Below, piece by piece: positions 1 to 10,793 of a stretch of 64,000 bases of DNA (position 1 is the stretch's first letter; every line of letters begins with the position of its first letter). This DNA comes from Ctenosaura bakeri. Taxonomy: Eukaryota > Chordata > Lepidosauria > Squamata > Iguanidae. The notes under the pieces were generated by a model that did not search any database, was not told the DNA's origin, and saw only the letters and a list, made by a program, of their open reading frames with translations. Location of the stretch: positions 589,379 to 653,378 of the forward strand of contig CAOLHI010000415.1 of NCBI GenBank assembly GCA_948474755.1, given 5' to 3'. The position numbers and the translations under genes were made by a program.

Positions 1-1160
1 TTAAACCTGCTGGTTTGAATGGCTTGGCTGCTTCTGCCTTGGCCAGAGCGCTATGAAGTTTTCCCTCTGGTCCAGCTATTTTGTAGTTAGTTGGGCTCTC
101 CTCTCCCCAGCCAATCAGTTTAAACCTGCTGGTTTGAATTGATTGGCTGCTTCTGACCAGGCCAGAGGGCTATGAAGTTTTCCCTCTGGTCCAGCCATTT
201 TGTAGTTAGCTGGGCTCTCTCTCCCCAGCCAATCAGTTTAAACCTGCTGGATTGAATTGATTGGCTGCTTCCGCCAGGGCCAGAGGGCTATGAAGTTTTC
301 CCTCTGGTCCAGCCATTTTGTAGTTAGCTGGGCTCCCCTCTCCCCAGCCAATCAGTTTAAACCTGCTGGTTTGAATGGCTTGGCTGCTTCCGCCAGGCCA
401 GAGCGCTATGAAGTTTTCCCTCTGGTCCAGCCATTTTGTAGTTAGTCGGGCTCTCTCTCCCCAGCCAATCAGTTTAAACCTGCTGGTTTGAATGGCTTGG
501 CTGCTTCCGCCTGGGCCGGAGGGCTATGAAGTTTTCCCTCTGGTCCAGCCATTTTGTAGTTAGTCGGGCTCTCTCTCCCCAGCCAATCAGTTTAAACCTG
601 CTGGTTTGAATGGCTTGGCTGCTTCGCCTGGCCAGAGGGCTATGAAGTTTTCCCTCTGGTCCAGCCATTTTGTAGTTAGTCGGGCTCTCTCCCCCAGCCA
701 ATCAGTTTAAACCTGCTGGTTTGAATGGCTTGGCTGCTTCCGCCTGGGCCGGAGGGCTATGAAGTTTTCCCTCTGGTCCAGCCATTTTGTAGTTAGTTGG
801 GCTCCCCTCTCCCCAGCCAATCAGTTTAAACCTGCTGGTTTGAATGGCTTGGCTGCTTCCGCCCAGGCCAGAGCGCTATGAAGTTTTCCCTCTGGTCCAG
901 CTATTTTGTAGTTAGTTGGGCTCTCCTCCCCCCAGCCAATCAGTTTAAACCTGCTGGATTGAATTGATTGGCTGCTTCTGACCAGGCCAGAGGGCTATGA
1001 AGTTTTCCCTCTGGTCCAGTCATTTTGTAATTAGTTGGGCTCTTTTCTCCCCAGCCAATCAGTTTAAACCTGCTGGTTTGAATGGCTTGGCTGCTTCTGA
1101 CCAGGCCAGAGCGCTATAAAGTTTTCCCTCTGGTCCAGCTATTTTGTAGTTAGTTGGACT
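1..1160 (+). repeat. Tandem array of a ~118-bp CCAAT-box unit
   Basis: About ten head-to-tail units are visible, the first cut by the window edge. Each contains CCAATCAGTTTAAACC, a GGCTGCTTC segment, GAAGTTTTCCCTCTGGTCC and CATTTTGTAGTTAG. Units differ by a few substitutions and 1-3 base indels. The middle reads GCTATGAAG in the earlier units but GCTATAAAG in the last one (near 1115). The CCAAT boxes and terminal TATA-like box resemble a multiplied retroelement promoter rather than a plain satellite. Confidence 0.9.
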
Positions 1161-1760
1161 CCCCTCTGCCCAGAGCTCAGTTCTTCTCTGCATGCCCTCC
1201 CTCTTATCTCCCCCCTCCTTTTCTTTTGTTGTATCCTGTGTTCTGTAGTTAGGTTGTGTCTTTGCCTTTTGCTGTCACAACTTGTAAGGCGGTTGATAGG
1301 GGTCCCGGATCTGAGTCTGCTGTTTCCCCAGGTCACTGGGGCCTCGGGATGCAGGTGGCTGCCAGGAGGGCAGGGTTGGCAGTGGACACATGGCACAGAG
1401 TGGGTGTCCGCACCCTGCACTACTGGGGGGCCAGGTGGTTTGGACCTGACTCCGGGCAGTCCTAGCTTTGGGTTTTTGGTCTTAGAATCATAGACTCATA
1501 GAAATGTAGAGTTGGAGGAGACCCCAGAGGCCATCCAGTCCAACCCCCTGCCATGCAGGAACACCCTCAAAGCACTCCCGACAGACGGCCATCCAGCCTC
1601 TGCTTTTATCAGTCAACAGGTAGGTTGGCCAATGCTGGGATCCGGACCCATGCCCGATCCAGCCCTGTTTTTGCTGTAACCAATAAAGTTGTGGAACTAT
1701 TTTCATCCAGCTTCAGTGTGTGGCCTGGTTTATTCCTTGCACTGCACCTCTCAGGCCTGA
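1161..1760 (+). mobile_element. LTR-like segment downstream of the tandem array
   Basis: After the array comes non-repeated sequence with a polyadenylation signal (AACCAATAAAG, near 1679) followed by a GT-rich stretch, the order expected of an LTR whose promoter region was expanded. A short CR1 tail interrupts it at about 1484-1607. No retroviral gene is visible, and the left end is outside the window, so the LTR identity is an inference. Confidence 0.45.
1484..1607 (-). mobile_element. CR1 LINE 3' end fragment
   Basis: It begins with the octamer-like CR1 end (AATCATAGA repeats) and continues through the conserved segment with CATCCAGTCC and CCCTGCCATGCAGG. Orientation is minus. It is only the last ~120 bp of the element. 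Confidence 0.85.
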
Positions 1761-2157
1761 GCCTGCTAAAAGTTAAGTATAAGAACGCCATCCTACTGGC
1801 GATTTTGTGCAAATTTTCTTCCTCCTTTTTATTTTGTGGGAGGAGGAGCAATTTCTTCTCTGTCAAACTAAAGGGGAGCAATGCAGCAGAAACTCTGTGC
1901 AGAGCACTCTTTCTGAACGTACGTGTATAAGCCCCCAATGGCCAGCCCCCTATTCATGCCACATGCATGTGTAAGGCACATTGGCCTTTCTACATAGAAT
2001 CAGAGGAGAGGGGAAGGCTCCATCTTGTTCTGGCCCATGCTTCAGGCAGCAAAATGTTCTGGATTTACTCTGCTCCACCTACTCTTAGGTACCAGAAACA
2101 CAATAAATCATTGCCCTAATCTTGTGCCTAGTTTGCCCGCCCCTTCTTCTTTTCCTT

Positions 2158-2337
2158 GGCCATTTCCACACTACACTCTTACAATGCGATTATTCCGCTT
2201 TCAACATCCTATGGAATCCTGGGGTTTGCAGTTTAGGGAGGGGCCGGCTGGCCCCTCCCTAAACTGCAAGCCCCAGGATTCCATAGGATGTTGAAAGTGG
2301 AATAATCGCACTATAAGAGTGTAGTGCAGAAATGGCC
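2158..2337. mobile_element. GGCC-family palindromic MITE, copy 1
   Basis: A 180-bp near-perfect inverted repeat with arms of about 85 bp and ends GGCCATTTCC / AAATGGCC, flanked on both sides by CTT. It has no coding capacity. The 3-bp target duplication and terminal inverted repeats suggest a PIF/Harbinger-like non-autonomous element. Confidence 0.88.
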
Positions 2338-2862
2338 CTTGTTACTAGAATTGCTGTTTTGATCCTGGGTTTAGCTCCTTCCCTGCTTCTCTAGAAACGC
2401 AGCCTGCATGCCTCTCGTCTCTAGTGCATACTCTTGCAAATGCAGTGTGCGGCCTGACACGGCTTTGCACGCGCTGTGGCTACCGAGCTGCGTTTTGAAT
2501 TATTGATAACGCCTCGCAGGGCAATGCTGTTTTTCAAATGTATCTTTAATTCAACGAACCGCTGTTGACTTGGCCTTTCAACTGACAGAGGACGGAGTTA
2601 TTGCAGAATAAATGAATCCATTTCAGGCCCCAGGCAGGGGGAAATCATGCCCCCCAACCTATTTCCTCACTGCATCTCCCATCATCCCCAGCCACTTACT
2701 GAATCTACTAATAGGAATTGGAGTCCATCCTCTGGAAGGCTAGCCATTTCCCCAGTCCCCTTCCAGATGGGGAGAAATGGACTTCATTTATATGCCAAAA
2801 ATAGGAAGGAACATTCAATAGGCATGTTCTCCATCAAAGTAGTGGGAATAAGACCATTATAT

Positions 2863-3025
2863 AGAAACACAGAATATCAAGACCTGGAAGAGAGCACAAG
2901 AGGCTTCTGCTCCAAACCCCAGTCATGCAGGAAAACACAGTTAAAGCACTCCCAGAAGATGCCCATCCAACCTCTCTTTAAAGTTCTCCCTTTGAGGCAG
3001 TCTTTTCCACCGCTGAACAGCTCAG
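2863..3025 (-). mobile_element. Old CR1 LINE 3' fragment
   Basis: Diverged but recognisable CR1 tail in minus orientation: CAGTCATGCAGG, then AAAGCACTCCC, then CCATCCAACCTCT. The 209-codon open frame over this area is not a gene. Confidence 0.65.
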
Positions 3026-4085
3026 CAGGGGCTCAGGGAGGCTCCAAACTCACGGAAATGATCTCTACGTCCCCTATAAATCATTTTTGGGCATTTTGGA
3101 GCAAAAACTCCTTTTTTTTAGCACCTGAAGGGCCCAAGGGGCCACAAAAACAGCCCTGGGTGGGTCACATTCCACGATCCACACTTTGCCCATCCCTGCA
3201 ACAAGTAATGAAATTGGTCCCAGATGGGAATAAAGCCCTATATCTCACTGGGAGGAGGTTGGTGGACAAGCTTTGAAATTGCTTATTTAAATAATGGCTA
3301 TAAAATACTGCAGAGGCAAACATCTTTCTTGTACGTGCAGTAAATCACACGCCCATTCTCCCATTTTAGATACACAAATAGCGCTGAAAAAGAGCAAGGG
3401 ATCTCTTGCAGTGATTATTGAAAACTTCAGAGGAAGAAATTGATCAGGGCTGAATACCAATGAGTTTACTTAATTTAGTACATGCTTTAATCAGTGCATT
3501 AAAGCTCTGCAGTGCATAAAAACAGAGTATGGCTTTGAGATAAAAGATAAAGGCAGAAATCCTCTTCACCTTTACTTAGGAGTAAGCCCCACTGAATTCA
3601 ATAGGCTTTTCCCCCCCCTAGATAAATATATACAGGATTACACATCACAACAAGCCAAATCTTTAAATAAGTGAGGAAGGGCAAATCAGTGTGTAATTTC
3701 TGCATCCGTTCACCCCTAAACTAATTCTGTCCAGTTTTCCCCATCAACCTATGAATTTTTTTTAATGCATGAAAAGTCAATTTTTTATTATATGTATAGA
3801 GCATAATATACAGTACAAAATTAGAATAATATGCAACTTGCCCTAAGATATGAATTTTGTTTGGAGCTTTTGAGCTAAGATCTATGTTGCAAATTATTGA
3901 GAAGTCTACCATCCAAAGCATAACTGTGTGCTGATTTGCCTATTAACATGCAAAGTGTATGTTAGGCTGGTTCCTTTCATTGAAAAGCCAAATCATAACT
4001 CTTCCCCAACTATATATAACATAGAGATGGAAACAATATTTGCAAAATATTTGAAACAAATATATTTAAAAAACATAGATTTTCC
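3026..4085. other. Intronic DNA without a recognised feature
   Basis: AT-rich sequence with short homopolymers (poly-C near 3610, poly-T near 3757). No splice-bounded coding segment or clear repeat was recognised on either strand. Confidence 0.5.
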
Positions 4086-4460
4086 AAGTGTTGAGAAATC
4101 CCAATGAAAGAATGCTGAACTTATACAAATCTTCTGCTCAAAATTTGCACATGGTTGCTTTGTGCAAAAAACCTATTCTGCACAAAAAAATTACTGTTTT
4201 CTGCACAAAACAACCATGTGTTAATTTCACACAGAATAAATCGCAAATTATGAATAGGCTTCAAAAACTCTGTGGTTTCAAAAACTGCTGTAAATTAAAA
4301 TTGCAGCAGCATTGAAGCTGTCCTTTGTAAACTAAAATTAACAGCAGACAATGCTGTAACTGGAGACTTCTTCTGCACAAAATTTACACATGGTTCTTTT
4401 GTTAAAAAACAACAACAGCATCTTCCTTGCAGAAAACAGCACTTTCTGTATAGAAAAGAA
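4086..4460. repeat. Unnamed repeat rich in CTGCACAAAA motifs
   Basis: Contains repeated TCTGCACAAAA / TTTGTGCAAAA words, a TTCAAAAACTCTGTGG segment and an internal partial duplication (near 4125 and 4370, each with CACATGGTT). Similar words occur at 15760-16050, so the two look like diverged copies of one dispersed repeat. Confidence 0.45.
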
Positions 4461-4525
4461 TGTCCCCCAAGCCAGACAGAGGGCAACATCTACCCATCTC
4501 CTTAGTGGAGCTCTGCAGAAGATGT

Positions 4526-5242
4526 CATAGAATCATAGAATCATAGAAATGTAGAGTTGGAAGAGACCCCAGGGGCCATCCAGTCCAACCCCCTGCCATG
4601 CAGGAACACCCTCCAAGCACTCCCGACAGATGGCCATCAAGCCTCTGCTTAAAAACCTCCAAGGAAGGAGACTCCACTACACTCCGAGGCAACAGATTCC
4701 ACTGCTGGACAGCCCTGACTGTCAGGAAGTTCTTCCTGAGGTTCAGGTGGAACCTCCTTTCCTGCAGCTTGAATCCGTTGCTCCTTGTCCTGGTCTCTGG
4801 AACAGCAGAAAACAAGTCCCCTCCTTCCTCTACGTGGAATCCCTTCAAATATTTAAACATGGCTATCGTGTCCCCTCTTAACCTCCTCTTCTGCAGACTA
4901 AACATACCCAGCTCTCTAAGTCTATCCTCATAGGGCTTCATGGCTTCCAGGCCTCTCACCATTTTGTTCGCCCTCCTCTGGACTTGCTCCAGCTTGTCAA
5001 TATCCTTCTTGAATTGGGGTGCCCAGAACTGGACACAGGATTCAAGATGGGGTCTCACCAAAGCAGAGTAGAGTGGTACCAGTACCTCCCTCGATCTAGA
5101 CACCATACTCCTATTGATGCAGCCGAGAATCGCATTGGCTTTCTTGGCTGCCGCATCACACTGCTGACTCATGTTCAGCTTGTGGTCTATGAAGACTCCT
5201 AGATCCCTTTCACACGTACTGCTATCCAGCCACGTGTCCCTC
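4526..5242 (-). mobile_element. CR1 LINE, 5'-truncated
   Basis: Minus-strand copy of about 717 bp. It encodes the C-terminal part of the CR1 reverse transcriptase ([48 protein letters not shown]) and ends in the AATCATAGA tail. The usual stop after SGVL has mutated to Gly, extending the frame. One frame is open over 215 codons, so the insertion is fairly young. Confidence 0.93.
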
Positions 5243-5485
5243 TGTCTGCATCTGGTTATTTGGCATATTCAGGTGCTTTTTCAGCCCTCCCATTCTCCAT
5301 CAACCATGGAGTGCCTCTTTGGGCTGTTCAAAGGCTGTTCAGCAAAACGGTGAGTCTTGGGGATGGTGAATGGGAAGTCACAGCACAGCTGCTCTTTTGG
5401 AACTCTTATGCTACGCTGGGCAACACAGGATCTTGACCACAGAGAAAACACAACGAAAAAGCATGCCCATAACATTTGCAAGGAG

Positions 5486-5670
5486 CCGGTGTAGCGTTGC
5501 AATTTGAGCGGTGGACTACAACGCTGGAGACCGGAGTTCAATTCCTTGCTTAGCCATGGAAATCCACGGGGTGACCTTGGGCATGCCTCACACACACTCA
5601 GCCCCAGTAAACCTCACGATAGGGTTCCCATAAGCCAGAAACAGCTTGAAAGCACACAACAGCAACAAAC
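5486..5670 (+). mobile_element. tRNA-derived SINE (squamate SINE2 type)
   Basis: Head with a tRNA-like A-box region and B box (GAGTTCAATTCC), then the CCACGGGGTGACCTTGGGC body, and a tail ending GAAAGCACACAACAGCAACA. About a dozen copies of this family occur in the window on both strands. Confidence 0.8.
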
Positions 5671-6716
5671 AACATTTGTATATGCAAGGCAGAGATGCTG
5701 CTGGAATTCTCATCCACTATATTTCTTCTTGGATCTTAAAAGTTCCAGGTATCTGATATAATTCCAAACCTGGAAGTGTCATTTCTAGGACACAATTTGA
5801 TTCAGTTTCCGAGTTCTGTTTTTGGAATTTCTGGGGTTTTTTGAACAATAGTTTGTCAGTTGTTGTTGTGTGTTTTTTTGGTGGGGGGGCTAAACAGCGA
5901 CATCATGAGTCTGGGGGGAGGCTTTGGTTATCATGGAGCATGGGAGAGAATAACTACGTCCCCCGTGACCAAAAAAAGAGGACACACACAGATGTAAGAT
6001 GGACTTTGCAGAAATCACTCAGAAGATGCTAACCTGTTTGCATATGTAAAACTTCTCCGACAGCTTTGTGCTTTCATGGTCTTCCACAGCCAAAAGTACC
6101 TTTTTGCATAATGTTATTTTCATGGCTTTTAGTTCTAGCATATTTTCCCCCATTGCTTTTAGTCTTCCTCTTCATCTCTTGCCTTAAAGAGATTCAAGAG
6201 CTGTGTTTTTTTCCCCATGGCATCCATTATTTATTCAGAGTAGGCTTTCATTTCCATTCCCTGAATGCCCAGCCTTGTTCAGCACTTAGGCATCATCCAT
6301 CTTTTCTCTTAGTTTCATTATGCATACACTGTGGCGTGCAAAGTTTCTATTTCTATGATACGTGTATTAAAGATTCTGATGTAGCCTGTTCATGCCTAGG
6401 CACAAATATTGCAAGGCTGCAAGGCTGTGCAGTAATGAATCACTCTAATTTGGAAAAGAAATTAAGACCACACTGTTCAGTTTGTGAAATCTAATTAAAA
6501 ATTAATTGCTAGCTCTTAAGGGGGAAAAATGACATGAATGACCACTCCACAGTTTTTGGCAGAGATAAGAACTGAATATGACTAACTTCCCACTCTTCCT
6601 CCAATCCAATAATGATTCTTCCCAAGTTATAGTCATGATAACAGTGCCAAAATCATGACTAACTATGGTGAGGGTATTTATGGTGCAATAGTGGGGTTAT
6701 TTGTGATTATTACTTA
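5671..6716. other. Intronic DNA without a recognised feature
   Basis: No exon with family similarity and no clear mobile element were seen. The longest open frames (for example 6066-6494 on the plus strand) look like chance reading of T-rich DNA. Confidence 0.5.
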
Positions 6717-6993
6717 GGCCATTTCCACACTAGACTGTTATAGTGCTATTATTCCACTTTCAACCTCCTATGGAATCCACTCTGCTTGTTCGGTCATTTC
6801 TGTACTAGCCTGTTATAGCGCGATGATTCCACTTTCAACCTCCTATGGAATCCTGGGGTTTGGAGTTTAGAGACAAGCATTTAATATTCTCAGCCAGAGA
6901 GCCTTTTGGCCTCAGGAAACTACAAACCCCAGAATTCCACAGGATGTTGAAAGTAGAATAATAGCACTATAACAGGGTAGGGCAGAAAGGTCC
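6717..6993. mobile_element. GGCC-family palindromic MITE, composite copy
   Basis: Ends GGCCATTTCC and AAAGGTCC are flanked by TTA on both sides. Inside, the left arm is present twice: the second arm starts after a 16-base stretch (6776-6791) that is not part of the element but matches the DNA flanking the copy at 8578. The element is therefore about 95 bp longer than its relatives. Confidence 0.85.
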
Positions 6994-7036
6994 TTAGTCA
7001 CAAATTTGACATCTTTATCATGACCATAACTTGCTC

Positions 7037-7210
7037 CTCAACCTGCCTTACTGGGCATCTGCTCTATGGAGAGAAGCAGGTCCATTCTGACCACAATCGG
7101 AGCACAGTTGAATGACGTTTCTGACATGCTTGGGGTGAGGGATTATTTCAGGACAGGTTATTTGTTAAATACACAGTTTACAAGCTGATTTAGGATTCTG
7201 GCTGATATCT
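7037..7210. repeat. Unnamed dispersed repeat, copy 1 of 2
   Basis: Shares scattered but collinear blocks with 44105-44285: CTTACT..TGGGCATC, GGTCCATTCTG, AATCGGAGCA, a GGTTATTTGTTAA/GGTTACTTTGTTAA block and a TTCTGGCT/TACTGGCT block. Both copies follow a GGCC-family MITE by less than 100 bp. Family unknown. Confidence 0.5.
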
Positions 7211-7405
7211 TCAAGCATAAGATTGTCCCTAGGCAGCCCTACCAGGAGAGACCTGTTTTCTGCAAGGAGGACCACTTTGGGCTTTATAAAGTGGTAGAAA
7301 GGATCACAGGCGTTCACAAAACACGTAGGTGGAACCTGGCATTTTCACAGCCTCAGCGTCCCAGCAGGCAAATAGCTGAGCTCTTTGGTGATTTAATTCA
7401 AAATA

Positions 7406-7619
7406 CAGTTGGTCCTCTGCATTTACAGGGGTTTGGTTCCAGGACTCCCCATGGATGCCACAAAAATGCAGATGGTCACATCCCATCTTCTTAAATGGTG
7501 GCAACATGCATGTGGATGCTTCAGCACATTCACATCAATGCCAATTTATTTATAGGACGTGACAATCCATGGTAAGTGGAATCACAGATCCAGAGCCTGT
7601 AGATTTGGAGGGTCCACTG
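7406..7619. mobile_element. Tigger/pogo-like non-autonomous DNA transposon
   Basis: Ends CAGTTGGTCCTCTGCA and GGAGGGTCCACTG are inverted repeats typical of MER2/Tigger-type elements (Tc1/mariner-pogo group). A TA lies directly before the left end; the right TA has decayed. No transposase is present. Confidence 0.7.
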
Positions 7620-7944
7620 TTTCAAGAACTTAAGGCATGCACAGCAGAATATCTTAACTGCTTTCCACCCGACGCAACACAAAGCTCTTGCCTTTACAAG
7701 GCTGGCTGCATAAAAGAGAGAAACACATAAAAGAATTCAGTAGCACCTTTGAGATTAACCAAGAATTTTTTTTTTTTAAAGCTTATGCCAGAAATTTTGT
7801 TTTCTCCGTTAGTCTCAGAGGTGATATTTGATTCCCATATATCTTTTAATGCTAAAAACAGGTTCAGATGGCTTTGCTCCTGAATACTGCATCAATAGTC
7901 TATTTTTTATTTATTTTTTTGAAAAAAGAATCCATCACACCCAC

Positions 7945-8024
7945 CTTGTTTTCCAGCCTTCCAATCAGTTCTGCTAACCTGTTGATCTGAGCTTCCAAGC
8001 CCTCTTCCTTGGTGTCTGAAGACA
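7945..8024 (-). CDS. NECAB2: NECAB2 internal exon (coiled-coil segment)
   Basis: This 80-bp exon follows the acceptor TTCTTTACAG. Two bases complete a Val codon, then 26 codons read SSDTKEEGLEAQINRL and AELIGRLENK, stopping at the donor GTGGGT. The Leu/Ile spacing fits the family's coiled coil, which precedes the C-terminal ABM-type domain. KEEGLEAQ and RLAELIGRLE are near-identical to human NECAB2 as recalled. A second in-frame AG lies nine bases into the exon and would drop Val-Ser-Ser. The alignment to the human protein favours the outer acceptor. The next exon, which should start near a Trp-Phe-Asp-Leu-Gln motif, is not in the window. Confidence 0.92.
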
Positions 8025-8114
8025 CTGTAAAGAAAAATGCAATTAGGAGGCAAGAAAATGACCCTGGACAAAGGACTGCAGATGGGTTGGACCAGGCTGC
8101 AAGATGAAATAAGA

Positions 8115-8153
8115 AAGAAAGAAAGAAAGAAAGAAAGGACGGACAACAGGGAA

Positions 8154-8209
<56 letters not shown>
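8115..8209. repeat. (GAAA)n and (AAT)n microsatellites
   Basis: A GAAA run near 8110-8137 is followed at 8157-8208 by about 17 AAT units. The AAT run is the tail of the adjoining SINE on the minus strand. Read in two frames it creates false poly-Ile and poly-Tyr open frames. Confidence 0.92.
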
Positions 8210-8330
8210 TTTATTTGTATCCCGCCTCTCCACACAGATCGAGGCAGCGGACAACATGAAATACATTATACATTACAAATAGCATGTATGGTTTACAATG
8301 TGTTTTAGCTAATAGCTTTTTTTTTTTTAG
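8209..8330 (-). mobile_element. Sauria-type SINE, 3' part
   Basis: The minus strand carries the SINE 3' region (AAATACAAATTAATAA-like tail, CCGCCTCGATC equivalent, ATGTTGTCCGC). The same body is seen in the fuller copy at 41349-41628. The 5' tRNA-like head is missing. Confidence 0.8.
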
Positions 8331-8577
8331 CTAATAGCTAATAGCATTTGACCATCCTCCTGACACTTATTTGGGGACTGAAGACCTGGTTGTTCATATA
8401 TTTTTCTCAGTACACAGGCAGAAGCTTTATTAGGTGACTGGCAGAAGTTCCCAGCTTTGCAAGCGTTAGAAACCCTTTTGAATAGCAGAAGAAGGGAGCC
8501 TCTCTCTTTCCCTTTGCTTCTTCTCCTCCCCTCATTTTCTTTCTTGCTAGTCTTTTCCCACTCCACTCTGCTTGTTC

Positions 8578-8775
8578 GGCCATTTCCGCACTAGCCTGTT
8601 ATAGCGCGATGATTCCACTTTCAACCTCCTCTGGAATCCTGGGGTTTGCAGTTTCGGGAGGGGCCGGCCCGAAACTGCAAACCCCAGGGGCCCTCCCGAA
8701 ACTGCAAACCCCAGGATTCCAGAGGATGTTGAAAGTGGAATCATTGCGCTATAACAGGCTAGTGCGGAAATGGCC
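8578..8775. mobile_element. GGCC-family palindromic MITE, near-perfect copy
   Basis: Arms of roughly 90 bp are almost exactly complementary, with ends GGCCATTTCCGCAC / GTGCGGAAATGGCC and TTC on both flanks. The centre carries an extra internal repeat of the GGGGCC / AAACTGCAAACC segment. The high arm identity indicates a recent insertion. Confidence 0.93.
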
Positions 8776-9088
8776 TTCATCTGTTCCCTTCACTCACCCT
8801 CCTCCCTCCTGCTTGCAAAGTAGCAGGACCTCACCACCCAAGAACTGGGGAAGGAGTCCTGCAGAGGAAAATATCATTTGCAGCAGCTTAGAGGCCATTC
8901 AGCGAAATGGCTCGGCGGCAACTTTATCTTTAGGAAAAGTTTGGGAAGACTGCCCCTTGGTGATTGAAGAAGGTACTACAGGTACAGAAATATTCCAATA
9001 AACCAAAACAATATAAAAAAGCAACATAATGCCAAGGATCACACCTCAAGAGTGTCCTTAGCATCCATATCAAGTTTCTGGTGTCTAA

Positions 9089-9564
9089 GGCCCTTTTCAC
9101 ACGCGGGCGGCGGAACAGGGCAAGCCACGCCAAAACGGGGCTTACCTTGTTCCGTCACCGCGCAGAGCATCGCGTTTTGCTGCTCCACACATTTGCAGCG
9201 TCCAGAGGCGTCCGCAGCGCTCGGCGGTGCCCAAAATGGCAGATTTTGACTGGCGGAGCCTCTCCACCAATCGGAGAGGCTCGCCAGCCGGAAATCGCGC
9301 CCCCTGCCCGATTTGCAGGGACGCCCTTTCGCGCGTCCGCAAATACACACAGGCGCTGCGACGGGGCTGGATGCCCCGTGCCTTTGAAAAACCACATAAA
9401 AGGTGGTTTTTCAAAAGCACGCGGCGCCACCACTTGCGGGCGCCCAACCGCGCATTGGCGTGTGGATTTACTCGTGAGTAATCCACCCCAATTCGCGTAA
9501 CAGTGTAGACGACCTCCATGGAGGTCGATCTACACCGTTTTTTAAAGCCCACGTGGAAAGGGCC
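9089..9564. mobile_element. CpG-rich MITE with GGCCCTTTTCACA ends, copy 1
   Basis: A 476-bp element with terminal inverted repeats GGCCCTTTTCACAC / GTGGAAAGGGCC, flanked by TAA on both sides. It is GC- and CpG-rich in an AT-rich intron and contains inner palindromes (around 9250-9290 and GACCTCCATGGAGGTC near 9510). Overlapping open frames on both strands are composition artefacts. The 3-bp duplication fits PIF/Harbinger-type insertion. Confidence 0.87.
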
Positions 9565-10793
9565 TAAGTTTCATAGCCTTGGAGCTACAGTGGATTCACA
9601 CAGATACAGACACAGAGACAGACATTCTCTTTTATTATTATAGGTTAGTCCATCTAGCTCAGTAATACTTACACTGACAGGCAGTAGCTTTCCAGGGTTT
9701 CTGAGAGGAGTTTTTCCTAGCCATACCTGGAGATACTGGCAATTAAATGGAGATCACTAAATGATGCGCCCATTCCTGAAGTTTTAGCCAGGTTTCCCAG
9801 TTTCCCTTCCTCTCTTTATTTTAGATTTATGGGCTTGAAAGAGTGGGCAAGAGTTGGGGTTGGTGACCCAAATGGGTCTGGGGAAAAGATACGTAGGATG
9901 CGGAGAGCGAAGCCTATTTGTTTCTGTCTGCTTTTGTAACTAAAGGCAGCATTTACATCTGGATGACTGAATGTGAACCCCGGCGCATGGAGTGGTCGCT
10001 TGGCGCATCAAGTCTGTCAGCTGGATGGAAAGTTTATGTTATGGCTCATTTATTTTAATGATGTCCAAAAAAAAAAAAATGCTACTGTGTTCTGTCAGGT
10101 GAAGCGACAACATTTCCCCAAGCCTTTGTTAATAATGAAACTGTTGGAGATTTTTTTTCTCCTCCTAGTAAAATTCAAGAGAATTGTCTCCTTGCCTTCA
10201 GAAACTGAGTGGAGGAGTTCGAGAAGCCATATTGTAATTGTACAAATGTGTATTTTCAAATGCTTTATTTTTCAAAACACACAGTTCTCAACGTATTTTC
10301 TTTTAAAATATAGAACATATTGGCACTTTTTGTTGCTTTTGAGCCAAGAAGAGTCATAGCACAAAAGTTGCATTTCACTGATGCACTGTAGCACTACAAG
10401 TCTAAAAGAAAGGGAAAAAAAGGATGCTTCAAAAAGTGCTGATATGTCTCAGAATTAAAAAAAAAACACTAAGGAGAGGAAAACAATGTTGCAGCTGATG
10501 CCAGGAGCTAATTAATTAATATTATACACACACACACACATATGTATGATAAAATAAAATAAAAATAGAAATAATGTTTGGATATTTGAAAAAAACAACC
10601 CAAAAATTACTGAAAAATACCACAATCACCCAAAATCTTTGTTCCATCTGGAGGAGTCCAGCATCACAACTCTTCAAGGTTGCTCAAGAACAACATGTAT
10701 ACACAGCACAAACTGCCGTTGATCATCCCAGACTTTTAGCAAACCATCAACCCAATGCAAGCTGGTTTCCCAGTATCCACAACAGTTACTTAC
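9565..10793. other. NECAB2 intron, nothing further recognised
   Basis: AT-rich DNA with a poly-A run near 10070 and a short CA repeat near 10530. No exon or clear repeat family was identified. Confidence 0.5.

Noticed and set aside
257..701. Open frames on both strands in the tandem array
   Set aside because: They arise because the ~118-bp unit shifts frame from copy to copy; no protein family or start context.
1..1160. CRISPR-like regular repeats
   Set aside because: Units are contiguous without distinct spacers, and the genome is vertebrate.
2647..3276. 209-codon plus-strand frame
   Set aside because: Overlaps an old CR1 tail in the opposite orientation and shows no family resemblance or splice logic.
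7900..8266. Frames with poly-Ile and poly-Tyr
   Set aside because: Direct translation of the AAT microsatellite next to the real exon at 7945-8024.
9039..9552. Multiple overlapping Arg/Ala-rich frames on both strands
   Set aside because: Typical of GC-rich palindromic DNA with few stops; the region is a MITE.
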